A model generated the notes under the pieces. The model made no database searches. It had not been told where the DNA came from and saw only the letters and a list, made by a program, of their open reading frames with translations. The translations under genes were made by a program, and so were the position numbers. DNA of 11,833 bases from Ignavibacteriales bacterium (GTDB lineage: Bacteria > Bacteroidota > Ignavibacteria > Ignavibacteriales > Melioribacteraceae): positions 1 to 11,833 of the forward strand of contig JALWSN010000535.1 of NCBI GenBank assembly GCA_027080245.1. Reading direction: 5' to 3'. Shown here one piece after another: positions 1-7,187 of this stretch. Every line of letters starts with the position of its first letter. Position 1 is the first letter of the stretch.

Positions 1-933
1 ACCATTGAAAAATCGGCCCAAAATTTAATTCAATGGGACGCTTTCGCATTTGTTTATTACGATTCCTTGAACGACAAATTTACAACAGTAAAAATTTCCA
101 ACAAGCGTTCGGTGAAATATATTGGCGAAGGATTGGAAATAGATCTTAAAAAATCGCTTGTAGGACAAGCAATTCAATCTGGAATGCCCGTAAATATTGA
201 CGACACCTCTATTGCAAGCGGCGACGAATTTATCCGTTACTCGCCGTTGGAAGACGTTAGCTTCGAAGGCTCTTTCCTGGCTATTCCGCTTGTTTATTTG
301 AACGAAGTCTTTGGTGTTGTTTGTTTTGAGAACTTAAAAAAATCCGCTTACTCCAATTCCGACGTTAAATTTCTCAGGCAAGCGTTTCGGATTTTTTCTT
401 TCCTCGCAAGTTCAAACTCGAAGCAAACTTATTTAAAAAGCCTTTTAAGCGTGGACATCGAAACAAAGCTACTAAATAAAAACGCTTTCCTCGAGGCTCT
501 TTCAAAAGATTTACTTAAAGCTAAAGATTTTAACGCTCCGGGCGCAATTGTTTTCGTGCGCGTGGACGAGTTCTTGGAACAATCTTCCCTATTTGAAGGC
601 GACCCCTTTCCTAAAGTGCTTAAGACAATTGTTGAATTAATTAAAGAAAGTTTGGACGAAAAAAGTTTGTTCGCTCGATTGGATAAGCGGCTTCTTGCAA
701 TTCACTTTTTTAACACAACCACAAAGGACGCTTACTTGTGGGCGGAAAAGACACGCGTAAAAATTGCAAGGAAACCTATTCCCGTAATGTCCCGCCAATC
801 CACTTTTACGGTTTCAATAGGTGTAGCTTCCACGAACAACAAAACTGACGTTAACGAAATTTTAAAAAACGCAAAACTTGCGCTCGACAAAGCTATTGAA
901 AAAGGCGGCAACGCGGTAATAAACGCTAATTAA
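1..933 (+). CDS. GAF domain protein with degenerate C-terminal GGDEF domain (5' end outside window)
   Basis: The reading frame is open from base 1 with no stop, and the residues before the first possible internal start (TTG at 67) already read like a GAF strand (WDAFAFVYYD), so the gene begins left of the window. The visible 310 residues hold a GAF-type ligand-binding fold (about 1-130; note the LVGQAIQSG and FLAIPLVYLNEVFGVVCFEN stretches) and then a GGDEF-family fold (about 150-310; DIETKLLNKNAF, FTVSIGVAS and a closing KGGNAV stretch). Where diguanylate cyclases carry GG(D/E)EF, this protein reads RLDKRLLAIHF (residues 226-236), so GGDEF is replaced by DKRLL, and no RxxD inhibitory site is seen. 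It is therefore probably not a cyclase and may act as a signal receiver; that is inference. It ends 10 bp before deoB and may be cotranscribed with it. Confidence 0.85.
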   Translation, partial: TIEKSAQNLIQWDAFAFVYYDSLNDKFTTVKISNKRSVKYIGEGLEIDLKKSLVGQAIQSGMPVNIDDTSIASGDEFIRYSPLEDVSFEGSFLAIPLVYLNEVFGVVCFENLKKSAYSNSDVKFLRQAFRIFSFLASSNSKQTYLKSLLSVDIETKLLNKNAFLEALSKDLLKAKDFNAPGAIVFVRVDEFLEQSSLFEGDPFPKVLKTIVELIKESLDEKSLFARLDKRLLAIHFFNTTTKDAYLWAEKTRVKIARKPIPVMSRQSTFTVSIGVASTNNKTDVNEILKNAKLALDKAIEKGGNAVINAN

Positions 934-943
934 AGGCTCTAAA

Positions 944-2116
944 ATGAAAAACTTTATTTTAATTATTCTCGACGGAGTAGGCGTTGGGGAATTGCCCGAC
1001 GCCAATAAATACGGTGACGAGGGGAGTAACACCCTCGGCAACATGGCAAAAACATTGGGCGGATTAAACCTCCCTAATTTGCGAAGAATGGGATTGGGCA
1101 ACATCATTGAAATTAAAGGCGTTGAGCCTGTTGAATATCCTTTGGCTTCGTTTGGTAAAATGGCAGAAGTTTCTCCGGGTAAAGATTCCACTACGGGACA
1201 TTGGGAAATTGGCGGATTAAAAGTTGAGGTGGACTTCCCCTACTACCCAAACGGTTTTCCTGATTATTTGATTTCCAAATTTCTGAAAGAGACAGGCGTT
1301 AAAGGGGTTCTGGGCAACAAGCCCGCCTCCGGCACTGAAATTATTAAGGAATTGGGAGAAGAGCACGTCGCTACGGGCTTTCCTATTGTTTACACTTCGG
1401 CGGACTCCGTTTTCCAAATCGCAGCGCACGAAGAAGTAATCCCGCTTAACCGGCTTTACGAAATTTGTAAAATTGCGAGGGAAAAAGTTCTAACCGGAAG
1501 CGACGCCGTGGGACGAGTAATTGCAAGACCGTTCGTTGGCTCTTCCGGCAATTACACAAGAACGACAAACCGAAAAGATTTTTCCATTCATCCTCCAAAG
1601 GATACAATATTAAACGTTCTTCAAAAAAACGGGATTAAGACTATTGCCATTGGGAAGGTTAACGATTTGTTTAATTATTCGGGCATCGACGAAAAAATAA
1701 AAACTCGCTCCAACGCCGAAGGCGTTCAAGCGATCATTAAAACCGCGCGCGAACAAAACGGCGCCTTCATTTTTGCCAACCTTGTTGACTTCGACGTTTA
1801 TTACGGACACAGAAACAACCCGGAAGGATTTCACAAAGCGTTGCGGGAATTCGATTCAAGCTTGCCGGAAATATTGAAAGCATTGAACGAGGAGGACGCC
1901 TTAATAATTACCGCCGACCACGGCAACGACCCTACAACTACAAGCACAGACCATAGCAGAGAATATGTTCCTCTTTTATTTTACAGAAAGGGAATTGCCG
2001 GACGCAACCTTGGCGTTCGTAAAACATTTTCGGACGTCGGGCAAACAATAGCTCACTTTTTTAAAGTTAACAATTTGCTTGAGGGAGAAAGCTTCCTGAA
2101 AAATGAAGCGGCGTAA
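944..2116 (+). CDS. deoB: Phosphopentomutase (deoxyribose/ribose 1-phosphate to 5-phosphate)
   Basis: This cytoplasmic alkaline-phosphatase-superfamily enzyme interconverts ribose or deoxyribose 1- and 5-phosphates in nucleoside salvage and breakdown. The 390 residues match the usual length. The N-terminus has the LDGVGVGELPDA motif with metal ligand D10. GKDSTTGHWE (79-88) carries the phospho-acceptor threonine, T84 by comparison with T85 of the Bacillus cereus enzyme. The remaining metal ligands are D284 and H289 (DVYYGH), D325 and H326 (ADHGND) and H337 (STDH), each shifted by two from the B. cereus numbering. All expected active-site residues are present. The start is ATG with an AAAGG stretch upstream, 10 bp after the GAF gene. 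No other deo gene is in the window. Two microcompartment vertex genes follow within 550 bp, which matters because some microcompartments handle deoxyribose phosphate. Confidence 0.97.
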   Translation: MKNFILIILDGVGVGELPDANKYGDEGSNTLGNMAKTLGGLNLPNLRRMGLGNIIEIKGVEPVEYPLASFGKMAEVSPGKDSTTGHWEIGGLKVEVDFPYYPNGFPDYLISKFLKETGVKGVLGNKPASGTEIIKELGEEHVATGFPIVYTSADSVFQIAAHEEVIPLNRLYEICKIAREKVLTGSDAVGRVIARPFVGSSGNYTRTTNRKDFSIHPPKDTILNVLQKNGIKTIAIGKVNDLFNYSGIDEKIKTRSNAEGVQAIIKTAREQNGAFIFANLVDFDVYYGHRNNPEGFHKALREFDSSLPEILKALNEEDALIITADHGNDPTTTSTDHSREYVPLLFYRKGIAGRNLGVRKTFSDVGQTIAHFFKVNNLLEGESFLKNEAA

Positions 2117-2143
2117 TAGTCTGGAGCTAAAGCAATTCGCCGC
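2108..2143. repeat. GC-rich inverted repeat overlapping the deoB stop
   Basis: GCGGCG (2108-2113) can pair with CGCCGC (2138-2143), and AAT/ATT extend the stem inwards after a one-base bulge. The deoB stop codon (2114-2116) lies inside. No T-run follows on the + strand, so this is not a standard intrinsic terminator; it could protect the 3' end of the message or attenuate read-through. The pairing is seen in the sequence; the role is a guess. Confidence 0.4.
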
Positions 2144-2160
2144 AACAGCTACCGGCAACC

Positions 2161-2196
2161 CCTGTAAAATCAGTTTTTCGTCTAAAAATTTACGGG
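2161..2196. repeat. Second inverted repeat in the deoB-PIN gap
   Basis: CCTGTAAA (2161-2168) pairs with TTTACGGG (2189-2196), including one G-T wobble; the inner TTTTT (2174-2178) and AAAAA (2184-2188) can pair further. With the preceding repeat it fills most of the 142-bp gap between deoB and the PIN gene. I see no convincing promoter: TTGACT at 2204-2209 resembles a -35 box but has no good -10 at 16-18 bp. No aptamer was recognised. Confidence 0.3.
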
Positions 2197-2258
2197 CAAA
2201 AGCTTGACTTTTAAATCATAAAAATGGAAATTCAGAAATTAAAAATTTCGGGAAAGCT

Positions 2259-2648
2259 TTGAAAGGGAAAACTGAATACCTGATTGATTCCGATATTCTG
2301 ATTGAACACCTAAGTCACACCGACGTTTCAACCGAATCGGTTCTGGAAAAAGCCGTTAAAAAAGGGAATTGTTTTACTACTGCGCTTAACGCATCGGAGC
2401 TATACTTTGGAGCGGAAAGCAATTCCGAAAAAGAAATAATCGACAAATTACTCGATTCGCTAACGGGCGTTTTGGGCTTTCACCCTCGTTACAGCTTTAC
2501 CATTTACGAACTTCGCGGCAGGGCGGAAAGTTTAAGGGACGCAATGTTTTTAAGCGTTGCACTGAACAACAGACTGCCAATTTTAACTATGCAAAAAGAG
2601 CGCTACAAAAATACCGGCGCTACAATTATTCTTCCTGAAAATATTTGA
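2259..2648 (+). CDS. PIN-domain protein, VapC-like, without an adjacent antitoxin
   Basis: The 129 residues fit a single PIN domain, the metal-dependent RNase fold of VapC toxins. Visible acidic residues are D10 in YLIDSDILIEHL, E47 in NASELYFG and D94 in RDAMFLSVAL. The late motif, usually T-x-D/N in VapC, reads LTMQKERY, so Q112 replaces the fourth carboxylate; many PIN proteins tolerate changes there. The start is TTG with GGGA at 2250-2253 five bases upstream; starting later would remove D10. The gap to deoB (142 bp) is too short for a normal antitoxin gene, and downstream are microcompartment genes, so this is an orphan. It ends 6 bp before the first vertex gene, whose GAGG ribosome binding site overlaps the PIN stop, suggesting translational coupling. 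It may be a toxin remnant or a host RNase; I cannot tell which. Confidence 0.82.
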   Translation: MKGKTEYLIDSDILIEHLSHTDVSTESVLEKAVKKGNCFTTALNASELYFGAESNSEKEIIDKLLDSLTGVLGFHPRYSFTIYELRGRAESLRDAMFLSVALNNRLPILTMQKERYKNTGATIILPENI

Positions 2649-2654
2649 GGCAAA

Positions 2655-2936
2655 ATGAAATTAGGAAAAGTAATCGGCACTGTTTGGTCGACAAGGAAAG
2701 ACGAAAACTTAGTTGGAATGAAATTTTTAATCGTACGCGATTTAAAACTCGATTACACAGAAAAGGAAGGCTTCGTTGTAGCTGTCGATTCCGTTGGCGC
2801 CGGCGTGGGCGAGGTTGTCCTCTATGCTCAAGGCAGCTCGGCAAGGCAAACGGTTTTAACTAAGAACAGACCCGTCGACGCGGTTATTATGGCAATTGTC
2901 GATAAGCTCGACGTGTCGGTAAAGGAAAATTCTTAA
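2655..2936 (+). CDS. Bacterial microcompartment vertex protein (BMC-P, EutN/CcmL family), copy 1
   Basis: This family forms pentamers that cap the vertices of polyhedral protein shells. The 93 residues span one EutN/CcmL domain of usual size: the opening strand KLGKVIGTVWSTRK, the core AVDSVGAGVGEVVLYAQGSSAR (about 43-64) with the family's DxVGAGxGExV and GSSAR signatures, and the closing PVDAVIMAIVD (73-83). The GSSAR loop is intact, making this the more typical of the two copies. ATG start with GAGG (2647-2650) overlapping the PIN stop codon. No shell hexamer (BMC-H), trimer or encapsulated enzyme is in the window, so the shell partners, if any, are elsewhere. The fold assignment is firm; membership of a working shell is inferred. 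Confidence 0.92.
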   Translation: MKLGKVIGTVWSTRKDENLVGMKFLIVRDLKLDYTEKEGFVVAVDSVGAGVGEVVLYAQGSSARQTVLTKNRPVDAVIMAIVDKLDVSVKENS

Positions 2937-2951
2937 ACCTGCGGAATTATT

Positions 2952-3233
2952 ATGTTACTTGGCGAAGTAATTGGCACAATCTGGGCTACACGTAAATACG
3001 AAGCCGTTAAGGGTTACAAGCTTCAATTGTTGCAGCCAATGAACTCCAACAGAGAAAAGCTTGGCGAACCGATTATTGCTGTGGATACGATTGGCGCGGG
3101 TCCCCACGAAATTGTTTTTTTCATCACCTCCTCGGAAGCCGTCATTCCAATGGAGGTAAACATGGCACCCGTGGACGCCGCAATAGTAGGCATCGTGGAT
3201 TCAATAAACCTTGAAATAAAGCCGGAGAAGTAA
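2952..3233 (+). CDS. Bacterial microcompartment vertex protein (BMC-P, EutN/CcmL family), copy 2
   Basis: A second full-length EutN/CcmL domain, also 93 residues, follows copy 1 by 15 bp. An ungapped hand alignment gives roughly 33 of 93 identical positions, concentrated in LGEVIGTIWATRK, AVDTIGAG and PVDAAIVGIVD. It differs in the loop regions: GPHEIVFF replaces GVGEVVLY and TSSEAVI replaces QGSSARQ, so the GSSAR signature is lost. The divergence suggests two specialised paralogues rather than a recent duplication; several microcompartment types use more than one vertex protein. The ATG has only a weak GCGGA (2941-2945) upstream. The stop is followed after one base by the rpoD start, and the rpoD ribosome binding site lies inside this gene. 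Confidence 0.9.
   Translation: MLLGEVIGTIWATRKYEAVKGYKLQLLQPMNSNREKLGEPIIAVDTIGAGPHEIVFFITSSEAVIPMEVNMAPVDAAIVGIVDSINLEIKPEK
3224..3230 (+). promoter_or_regulatory. Ribosome binding site for rpoD inside the second vertex gene
   Basis: GGAGAAG, seven bases after its GGAG core before the GTG at 3235, fixes the rpoD start although only one base separates it from the preceding stop codon. Translation of the sigma factor may therefore depend partly on ribosomes finishing the vertex gene. Confidence 0.7.
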
Positions 3234-3234
3234 A

Positions 3235-4089
3235 GTGAAAATTGTTAAGCAGTTTACCAACAGGGAAGGGCAATCGCTTGACAAATATTTACAGGAAATA
3301 AGCAAAGAACAACTGCTCACTCCGCAGGAAGAAATTGAGTTGGCGATTAAAATCAAACAGGGCGATGAGGAAGCGCTGAACAAAATGGTTAAAGCTAATT
3401 TAAGATTTGTTGTTAGCGTAGCTAAACAGTACCAGAATCAAGGGCTCTCGCTTGGGGATTTAATTAACGAAGGGAATCTTGGGTTAATTAAGGCGGCTAA
3501 GCGTTTCGACGAAACCCGCGGCTTCAAGTTTATTTCCTACGCGGTCTGGTGGATCCGGCAGGCAATTCTGCAGGCTCTCGCGGAACAGTCGAGAATTGTT
3601 CGCCTACCGCTCAACAAAGTGGGCACAATTTCAAAAATAAGCAAAGCTTACCACGAACTTGAACAGGAATTTGAACGCGAGCCAAGCCCCGACGAAATAG
3701 CCGAACAGCTGGACGTAGAAGTTAAAGAAATTTTTAAATCTCTTAAATTGCAGGAACGTCATCTCTCGGTCGACGCGCCAATAGGAGGCGATAGCAACAA
3801 CAGCCTGCTGGACGTATTGGCAAACAAAGACAATCCTTCCCCAGACGACGATTTAATGAGGGAATCTCTTAAAGCCGAAATTAATCGGGTGCTCTCGATG
3901 CTTACGGAAAGAGAGGCAGAAGTAATTAAACTTTACTTCGGATTGGACAACACGCACGCTTACACACTTGAAGAAATCGGCGAAATGTTTAACCTTACGC
4001 GTGAAAGAGTGCGCCAGATCAAAGAAAAAGCAATCCGGAGATTGCGCCACACCTCCCGGAGCAAATATTTGCGGGCATATCTTGGCTAA
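3235..4089 (+). CDS. rpoD: Primary-type sigma-70 factor lacking region 1.1
   Basis: RNA polymerase sigma factor of 284 residues. Order: region 1.2 (SLDKYLQEISKEQLLTPQEE, 14-33); region 2 (about 45-120) with NLRFVVSVAKQYQNQGLSLGDLINEG and the -10-recognising RFDETRGFKFISYAVWWIRQ; region 3 (about 125-200) with RIVRLPLNKVG; and region 4 (about 215-284) with the -35-binding helix-turn-helix TLEEIGEMFNLTRERVRQIK and a closing RHTSRSKYLRAYLG. It lacks region 1.1, as do the short primary sigma factors of Bacteroidota and Chlorobi, which it closely resembles; a group 2 relative is less likely. The GTG start has a good ribosome binding site. It sits 1 bp after a microcompartment vertex gene and overlaps the following lipoprotein gene by 8 bp, an unusual setting for a housekeeping sigma factor. 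Confidence 0.95.
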   Translation: MKIVKQFTNREGQSLDKYLQEISKEQLLTPQEEIELAIKIKQGDEEALNKMVKANLRFVVSVAKQYQNQGLSLGDLINEGNLGLIKAAKRFDETRGFKFISYAVWWIRQAILQALAEQSRIVRLPLNKVGTISKISKAYHELEQEFEREPSPDEIAEQLDVEVKEIFKSLKLQERHLSVDAPIGGDSNNSLLDVLANKDNPSPDDDLMRESLKAEINRVLSMLTEREAEVIKLYFGLDNTHAYTLEEIGEMFNLTRERVRQIKEKAIRRLRHTSRSKYLRAYLG

Positions 4090-4750
4090 TTGCAAAGTTT
4101 CGGCTCGGTATTTATTGCTTTTGCTTAACATACTCGTTTTGTTTTCCTGCTCCTCTTCTGCCCTGCGTTACAAAGTTGAGAGCAACCAAGTTAAAAAGAA
4201 AAACCACAAATCCGTTAGGTTTACTTCGGCCGACGATTCGCTAATTCTTAAAAACGAGTTCGACGAACCGCCAATCGAGGATAAGCCTGTGAACAAAAGG
4301 GAATTCGTTGCAGAAGTCGCGAAAGGCAATAAATTCAAAGGCATTCCAAGGCGGGACAAATTACTTCTGACAATAATTGACTACGTGAATTCGCCGTACA
4401 AGTACGGCGGAACGTCCAAACAAGGAATCGATTGCTCGGCTTTTACGCAAAAAGTATTCGAGGAAAGCTGGAACATTAAACTACCGCGCACCGCCAAACA
4501 ACAATTTGCAATCGGGCAACCCATTGAAAACATTAGGAATCTTAAATTCGGTGATTTGATTTTCTTCAACACAACCAGCCGTTCTTTCCCCGGTCATGTG
4601 GGAATTTATTTGGGCTCAATGTTATTTGCACACTCAAGTCTTTCGCGGGGCGTCACAATCTCCTCCCTGGAAAGCAGCTATTACAAAAGAAGATTTGTTG
4701 GCGGCAGAAGAATAATAGAAAAGTCCGCCACTAAAAAGCGGACTTTCTAA
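4082..4750 (+). CDS. NlpC/P60 family lipoprotein, probable peptidoglycan endopeptidase
   Basis: The frame stays open into rpoD, but starting at TTG 4082 gives a clean lipoprotein signal: basic n-region (K5, R9), a hydrophobic run rich in leucine, and lipobox LFSC with C23; Ser at +2 suggests outer-membrane sorting. That start overlaps rpoD by 8 bp; GTG 4001 is possible but gives a poor signal. A charged linker (about 30-90) precedes the NlpC/P60 cysteine peptidase domain (about 95-215): the YKYGGTSKQGIDCSAF stretch with nucleophile C118, GHVGIYL with H172, and FAHSS with H184 as third polar residue. Such enzymes cut stem peptides between D-Glu and the third residue, which links loosely to murI across the junction. 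222 residues; no SH3 domains seen. The 3' end contains the terminator stem. Confidence 0.9.
   Translation: MANCKVSARYLLLLLNILVLFSCSSSALRYKVESNQVKKKNHKSVRFTSADDSLILKNEFDEPPIEDKPVNKREFVAEVAKGNKFKGIPRRDKLLLTIIDYVNSPYKYGGTSKQGIDCSAFTQKVFEESWNIKLPRTAKQQFAIGQPIENIRNLKFGDLIFFNTTSRSFPGHVGIYLGSMLFAHSSLSRGVTISSLESSYYKRRFVGGRRIIEKSATKKRTF
4720..4746. terminator. Bidirectional intrinsic terminator between the convergent blocks
   Basis: A perfect 9-bp stem, AAAGTCCGC (4720-4728) and GCGGACTTT (4738-4746), encloses a 9-base loop. It lies inside the last codons of the NlpC/P60 gene and 26 bp past the ccmF stop. On the - strand the stem is followed by TTCTATTATTC, a fair T-rich tail; on the + strand by TTTCT, a weaker one. 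It probably stops transcripts from both sides. Confidence 0.8.
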
Positions 4751-4771
4751 AAACAACTTACTTTATCAAGC

Positions 4772-7162
4772 TTACGCCCTTGCCTCTTTAGATCGCCTAT
4801 CAATGCTGATTAAAAAGCCGATTACCATTAAAATAACGCCAATCCAAACAAAACTAATCAATGGTTTAATACTTGCCTCAACCGAGAGAGAGTCCGGCAA
4901 AACCCCGTCGTTATTAGCTTTGCCCAATTCTTCAAGGCTTATCGTTACGCTGCCCGCCGCGTTAAGTTTTACAAGGTTAACCTTTAGCTTTAATTTTTTT
5001 ACCGTAAAGGGCGCGTATTTACCGCCGCTTCCTGTATTTTGGAACTTTGGCAGAGCTTCGTATTCTTTCCCGTCTTTCTTAATTTTTATTTTAGCACCAA
5101 TGTAAAAAGGTTTGCCCTGTTGCATATTTTGAATTGCGTTTTTCGAACGCTCGAAACCGACAAAAGTAATAGTTGCGCCTTTATAAACAACGCTCTCGCC
5201 CTTTTTCAAAACGTATTCTTTCCCTTTCGATTTCGTCGAGTTGTCCGAATACCCAAGCGGAGAAACGTAAACATCTTTCAAAAATCCCTCCGCAATGTCG
5301 GGTTCGCGCATTAAGCTGTTGTTGTAATCGGACATGTACATTACCGGCAACAGGGTTTTTCTGCTGTTGTTTTTAGTTACCTCAACCTCAAATGCAAATT
5401 TCTTCCCGTTTTCAATTGGCTTGTAGCCAACGAAAGTAAAGTTGTAACCAAGAGCCGCAACCTTTTGCCCGCGCGGTAAATCCAAGGTCTTTTTTACCGA
5501 AAAGCCGCCGGATGCTACCACGCCCAACAGAAACACAGCCATTCCGATGTGAGCCACGTACGCTCCCAAATGCAGCGGTTTTTTGCGCAATATTTTAATC
5601 GTGATTTCGACGTTAACGTAAAGGGCAAACAAGGAAGAGAACGTTAAAATTGCGAGCATTAAATTGTTCAAACCGGCGAACAAGGCTAAAAGCCCCGTAA
5701 TTATTAGGGAAACCAAAACAGGCATCGTCAGATTTTTAATTACCAGTTTATTGTCGTTGTGCTTCCAGCGTATTAATAAGCTGAGTCCGTTAAGCAGCCC
5801 AATAATAATTGCAATGGGAAGGTTCATTTGATTGTAGAACGATGTGTCTACAGCTTTGGCAAAAATAGGCGCAGAAGTTCCGACAAGAACAATAATAGCC
5901 GTTGCAAGCAAGGCTACCGCGCCGGTAAACAAAGCCAGCTCTCTGGAAATTAAAGAATCCTCACCCGGTGAAATTTCGGACAAATATTTCCAGCGCCAAA
6001 CAAGGGCGGCTATACCCATTACAAGGAAAGACAAGATGAAGAGCAACAGCAGTAAATAAACGGTCATCCCGGGGTCTACAAAAGAGTGCACCGAAGCGTC
6101 GCCTAAAATTCCGCTTCGCGTAAGAAACGTGCTGTAGAGAACCAAAATGTAAACAAGCAAACCAAGAATAATATTTGTTTTAGCGTAACGGCCAACTCCG
6201 CCGTCCTTTTGGCTTCTTTTTTGGATTAACATTGTATGAATTAATGCAACACCAACCAGCCAGGGCACTAAACTTGAATTTTCCACAGGGTCCCAGCCCC
6301 AGTAGCCGCCCCAGCCAAGCACGCCATAAGCCCAATAGCCACCAAGCATAATCGCCAATCCCAGCACCATCATCGAAGCGAGTGTCCACGGGAAAGATTG
6401 CTTAACCCAGTTCTGATAGTCGTTCTTAAGCAATGCGGCAAACGAAAAAGCAAACGGAACGGTAGATAAAGCAAAGCCGGCAAAAAGCATTGGCGGGTGA
6501 ATTTGCATCCAAAAATTTTGGAGTAGCGGATTTAACCCCTTGCCGTGAATAATAAAATCGTTCATTGCAATTCCGGCGGCTTTTAACGTAGCGTAAAGAT
6601 GCGGCGTAAGCTTTACGAAATTTTCTCCCGTAGCGGTGTTCTGGAAAATTTGCCCTTGCAGAAGCGGTGAGCTTAAGTAAATAGGATTAACGCTTTTAAT
6701 TGAAATGTAAACAGGCTCCGACCACAAATAAATGAACGGGCTTTTAAGAAACGGCGAAACCATCACAAGCAGGAAGAACATTGCAAGTGTGAAGGACATC
6801 ATTACCCTTGGCTCCAAATCTCCCCGCTTGGCGGTATAGTTCATTAAAATCACGCCGATTATCGAAGTCATTAATAGCCACAACATGAAACTCCCCTGCT
6901 GACCGGCGTAAAACGTGGACATCAGCATTCCGAGGGAAAGATCGTTGTTGCTGTAATTATAAACGTATTCGTACTGATACTGATGCGTTACGATAGCGTA
7001 AAGCAGCATGGCGCTTGCCAGTATTACCGCAACCGCTGAAACGTGAAAACCAAAGCGCGCCGGCTTGAGTGTGTTTTCGTAACCCTTGTAAGATAAATAA
7101 TACATTACGCCCGCAAAAACGCTGCTTATTAACGCGAGCGTCAATAATATATTTCCAATCAT
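4772..7162 (-). CDS. ccmF: CcmF/NrfE-type cytochrome c heme lyase (System I)
   Basis: Multi-pass inner membrane protein that attaches heme to apocytochrome c. Visible family marks: VYNYSNNDLSLG with GQQGSFMLW (67-95); NPLLQNFWMQIHPPMLF (211-227) with H222; the periplasmic heme-binding WWD segment GWGGYWGWDPVENSSLVPW (283-301); H309 in LIHT; FLTRSGILGDASVHSF (346-361) with H359; and H538 in YVAHIGM. These correspond to the four conserved His of CcmF. A soluble domain (about 560-765) and a final membrane segment ending in IDRR follow. At 796 residues it is longer than the about 650 of E. coli, as in relatives outside the Proteobacteria. ATG start with AAAGGGA upstream, 25 bp after ccmE; last gene of ccmCDEF. 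Confidence 0.96.
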   Translation of the reverse strand: MIGNILLTLALISSVFAGVMYYLSYKGYENTLKPARFGFHVSAVAVILASAMLLYAIVTHQYQYEYVYNYSNNDLSLGMLMSTFYAGQQGSFMLWLLMTSIIGVILMNYTAKRGDLEPRVMMSFTLAMFFLLVMVSPFLKSPFIYLWSEPVYISIKSVNPIYLSSPLLQGQIFQNTATGENFVKLTPHLYATLKAAGIAMNDFIIHGKGLNPLLQNFWMQIHPPMLFAGFALSTVPFAFSFAALLKNDYQNWVKQSFPWTLASMMVLGLAIMLGGYWAYGVLGWGGYWGWDPVENSSLVPWLVGVALIHTMLIQKRSQKDGGVGRYAKTNIILGLLVYILVLYSTFLTRSGILGDASVHSFVDPGMTVYLLLLLFILSFLVMGIAALVWRWKYLSEISPGEDSLISRELALFTGAVALLATAIIVLVGTSAPIFAKAVDTSFYNQMNLPIAIIIGLLNGLSLLIRWKHNDNKLVIKNLTMPVLVSLIITGLLALFAGLNNLMLAILTFSSLFALYVNVEITIKILRKKPLHLGAYVAHIGMAVFLLGVVASGGFSVKKTLDLPRGQKVAALGYNFTFVGYKPIENGKKFAFEVEVTKNNSRKTLLPVMYMSDYNNSLMREPDIAEGFLKDVYVSPLGYSDNSTKSKGKEYVLKKGESVVYKGATITFVGFERSKNAIQNMQQGKPFYIGAKIKIKKDGKEYEALPKFQNTGSGGKYAPFTVKKLKLKVNLVKLNAAGSVTISLEELGKANNDGVLPDSLSVEASIKPLISFVWIGVILMVIGFLISIDRRSKEARA

Positions 7163-7187
7163 GGAAGTTCCCTTTCTTTAAATATTA

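Noticed and set aside
67..933. TTG at 67 as the start of the GAF protein
   Set aside because: The frame is open to base 1 and the residues before 67 continue a GAF strand, so the gene is truncated by the window edge.
2143..2160. SAM-I (S-box) riboswitch-like CCGGCAACC stretch after deoB
   Set aside because: Only that core string resembles the aptamer. The other conserved S-box parts (GAGGGA, the GGTGCTAA-type segment and a closing P1 stem) are absent, and the downstream genes are unrelated to methionine.
2204..2232. Sigma-70 promoter with TTGACT before the PIN gene
   Set aside because: No acceptable -10 hexamer or Bacteroidota-type TAnnTTTG box lies at the right spacing.
2645..2863. 72-residue frame overlapping the first vertex gene
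   Set aside because: It is arginine-rich with no recognisable domain and lies wholly over a well-supported EutN/CcmL gene in another frame.
3968..4750. Long version of the NlpC/P60 protein starting inside rpoD
   Set aside because: The extra 38 residues come from rpoD region 4 read in another frame and would bury the lipoprotein signal; TTG 4082 gives a proper signal peptide.
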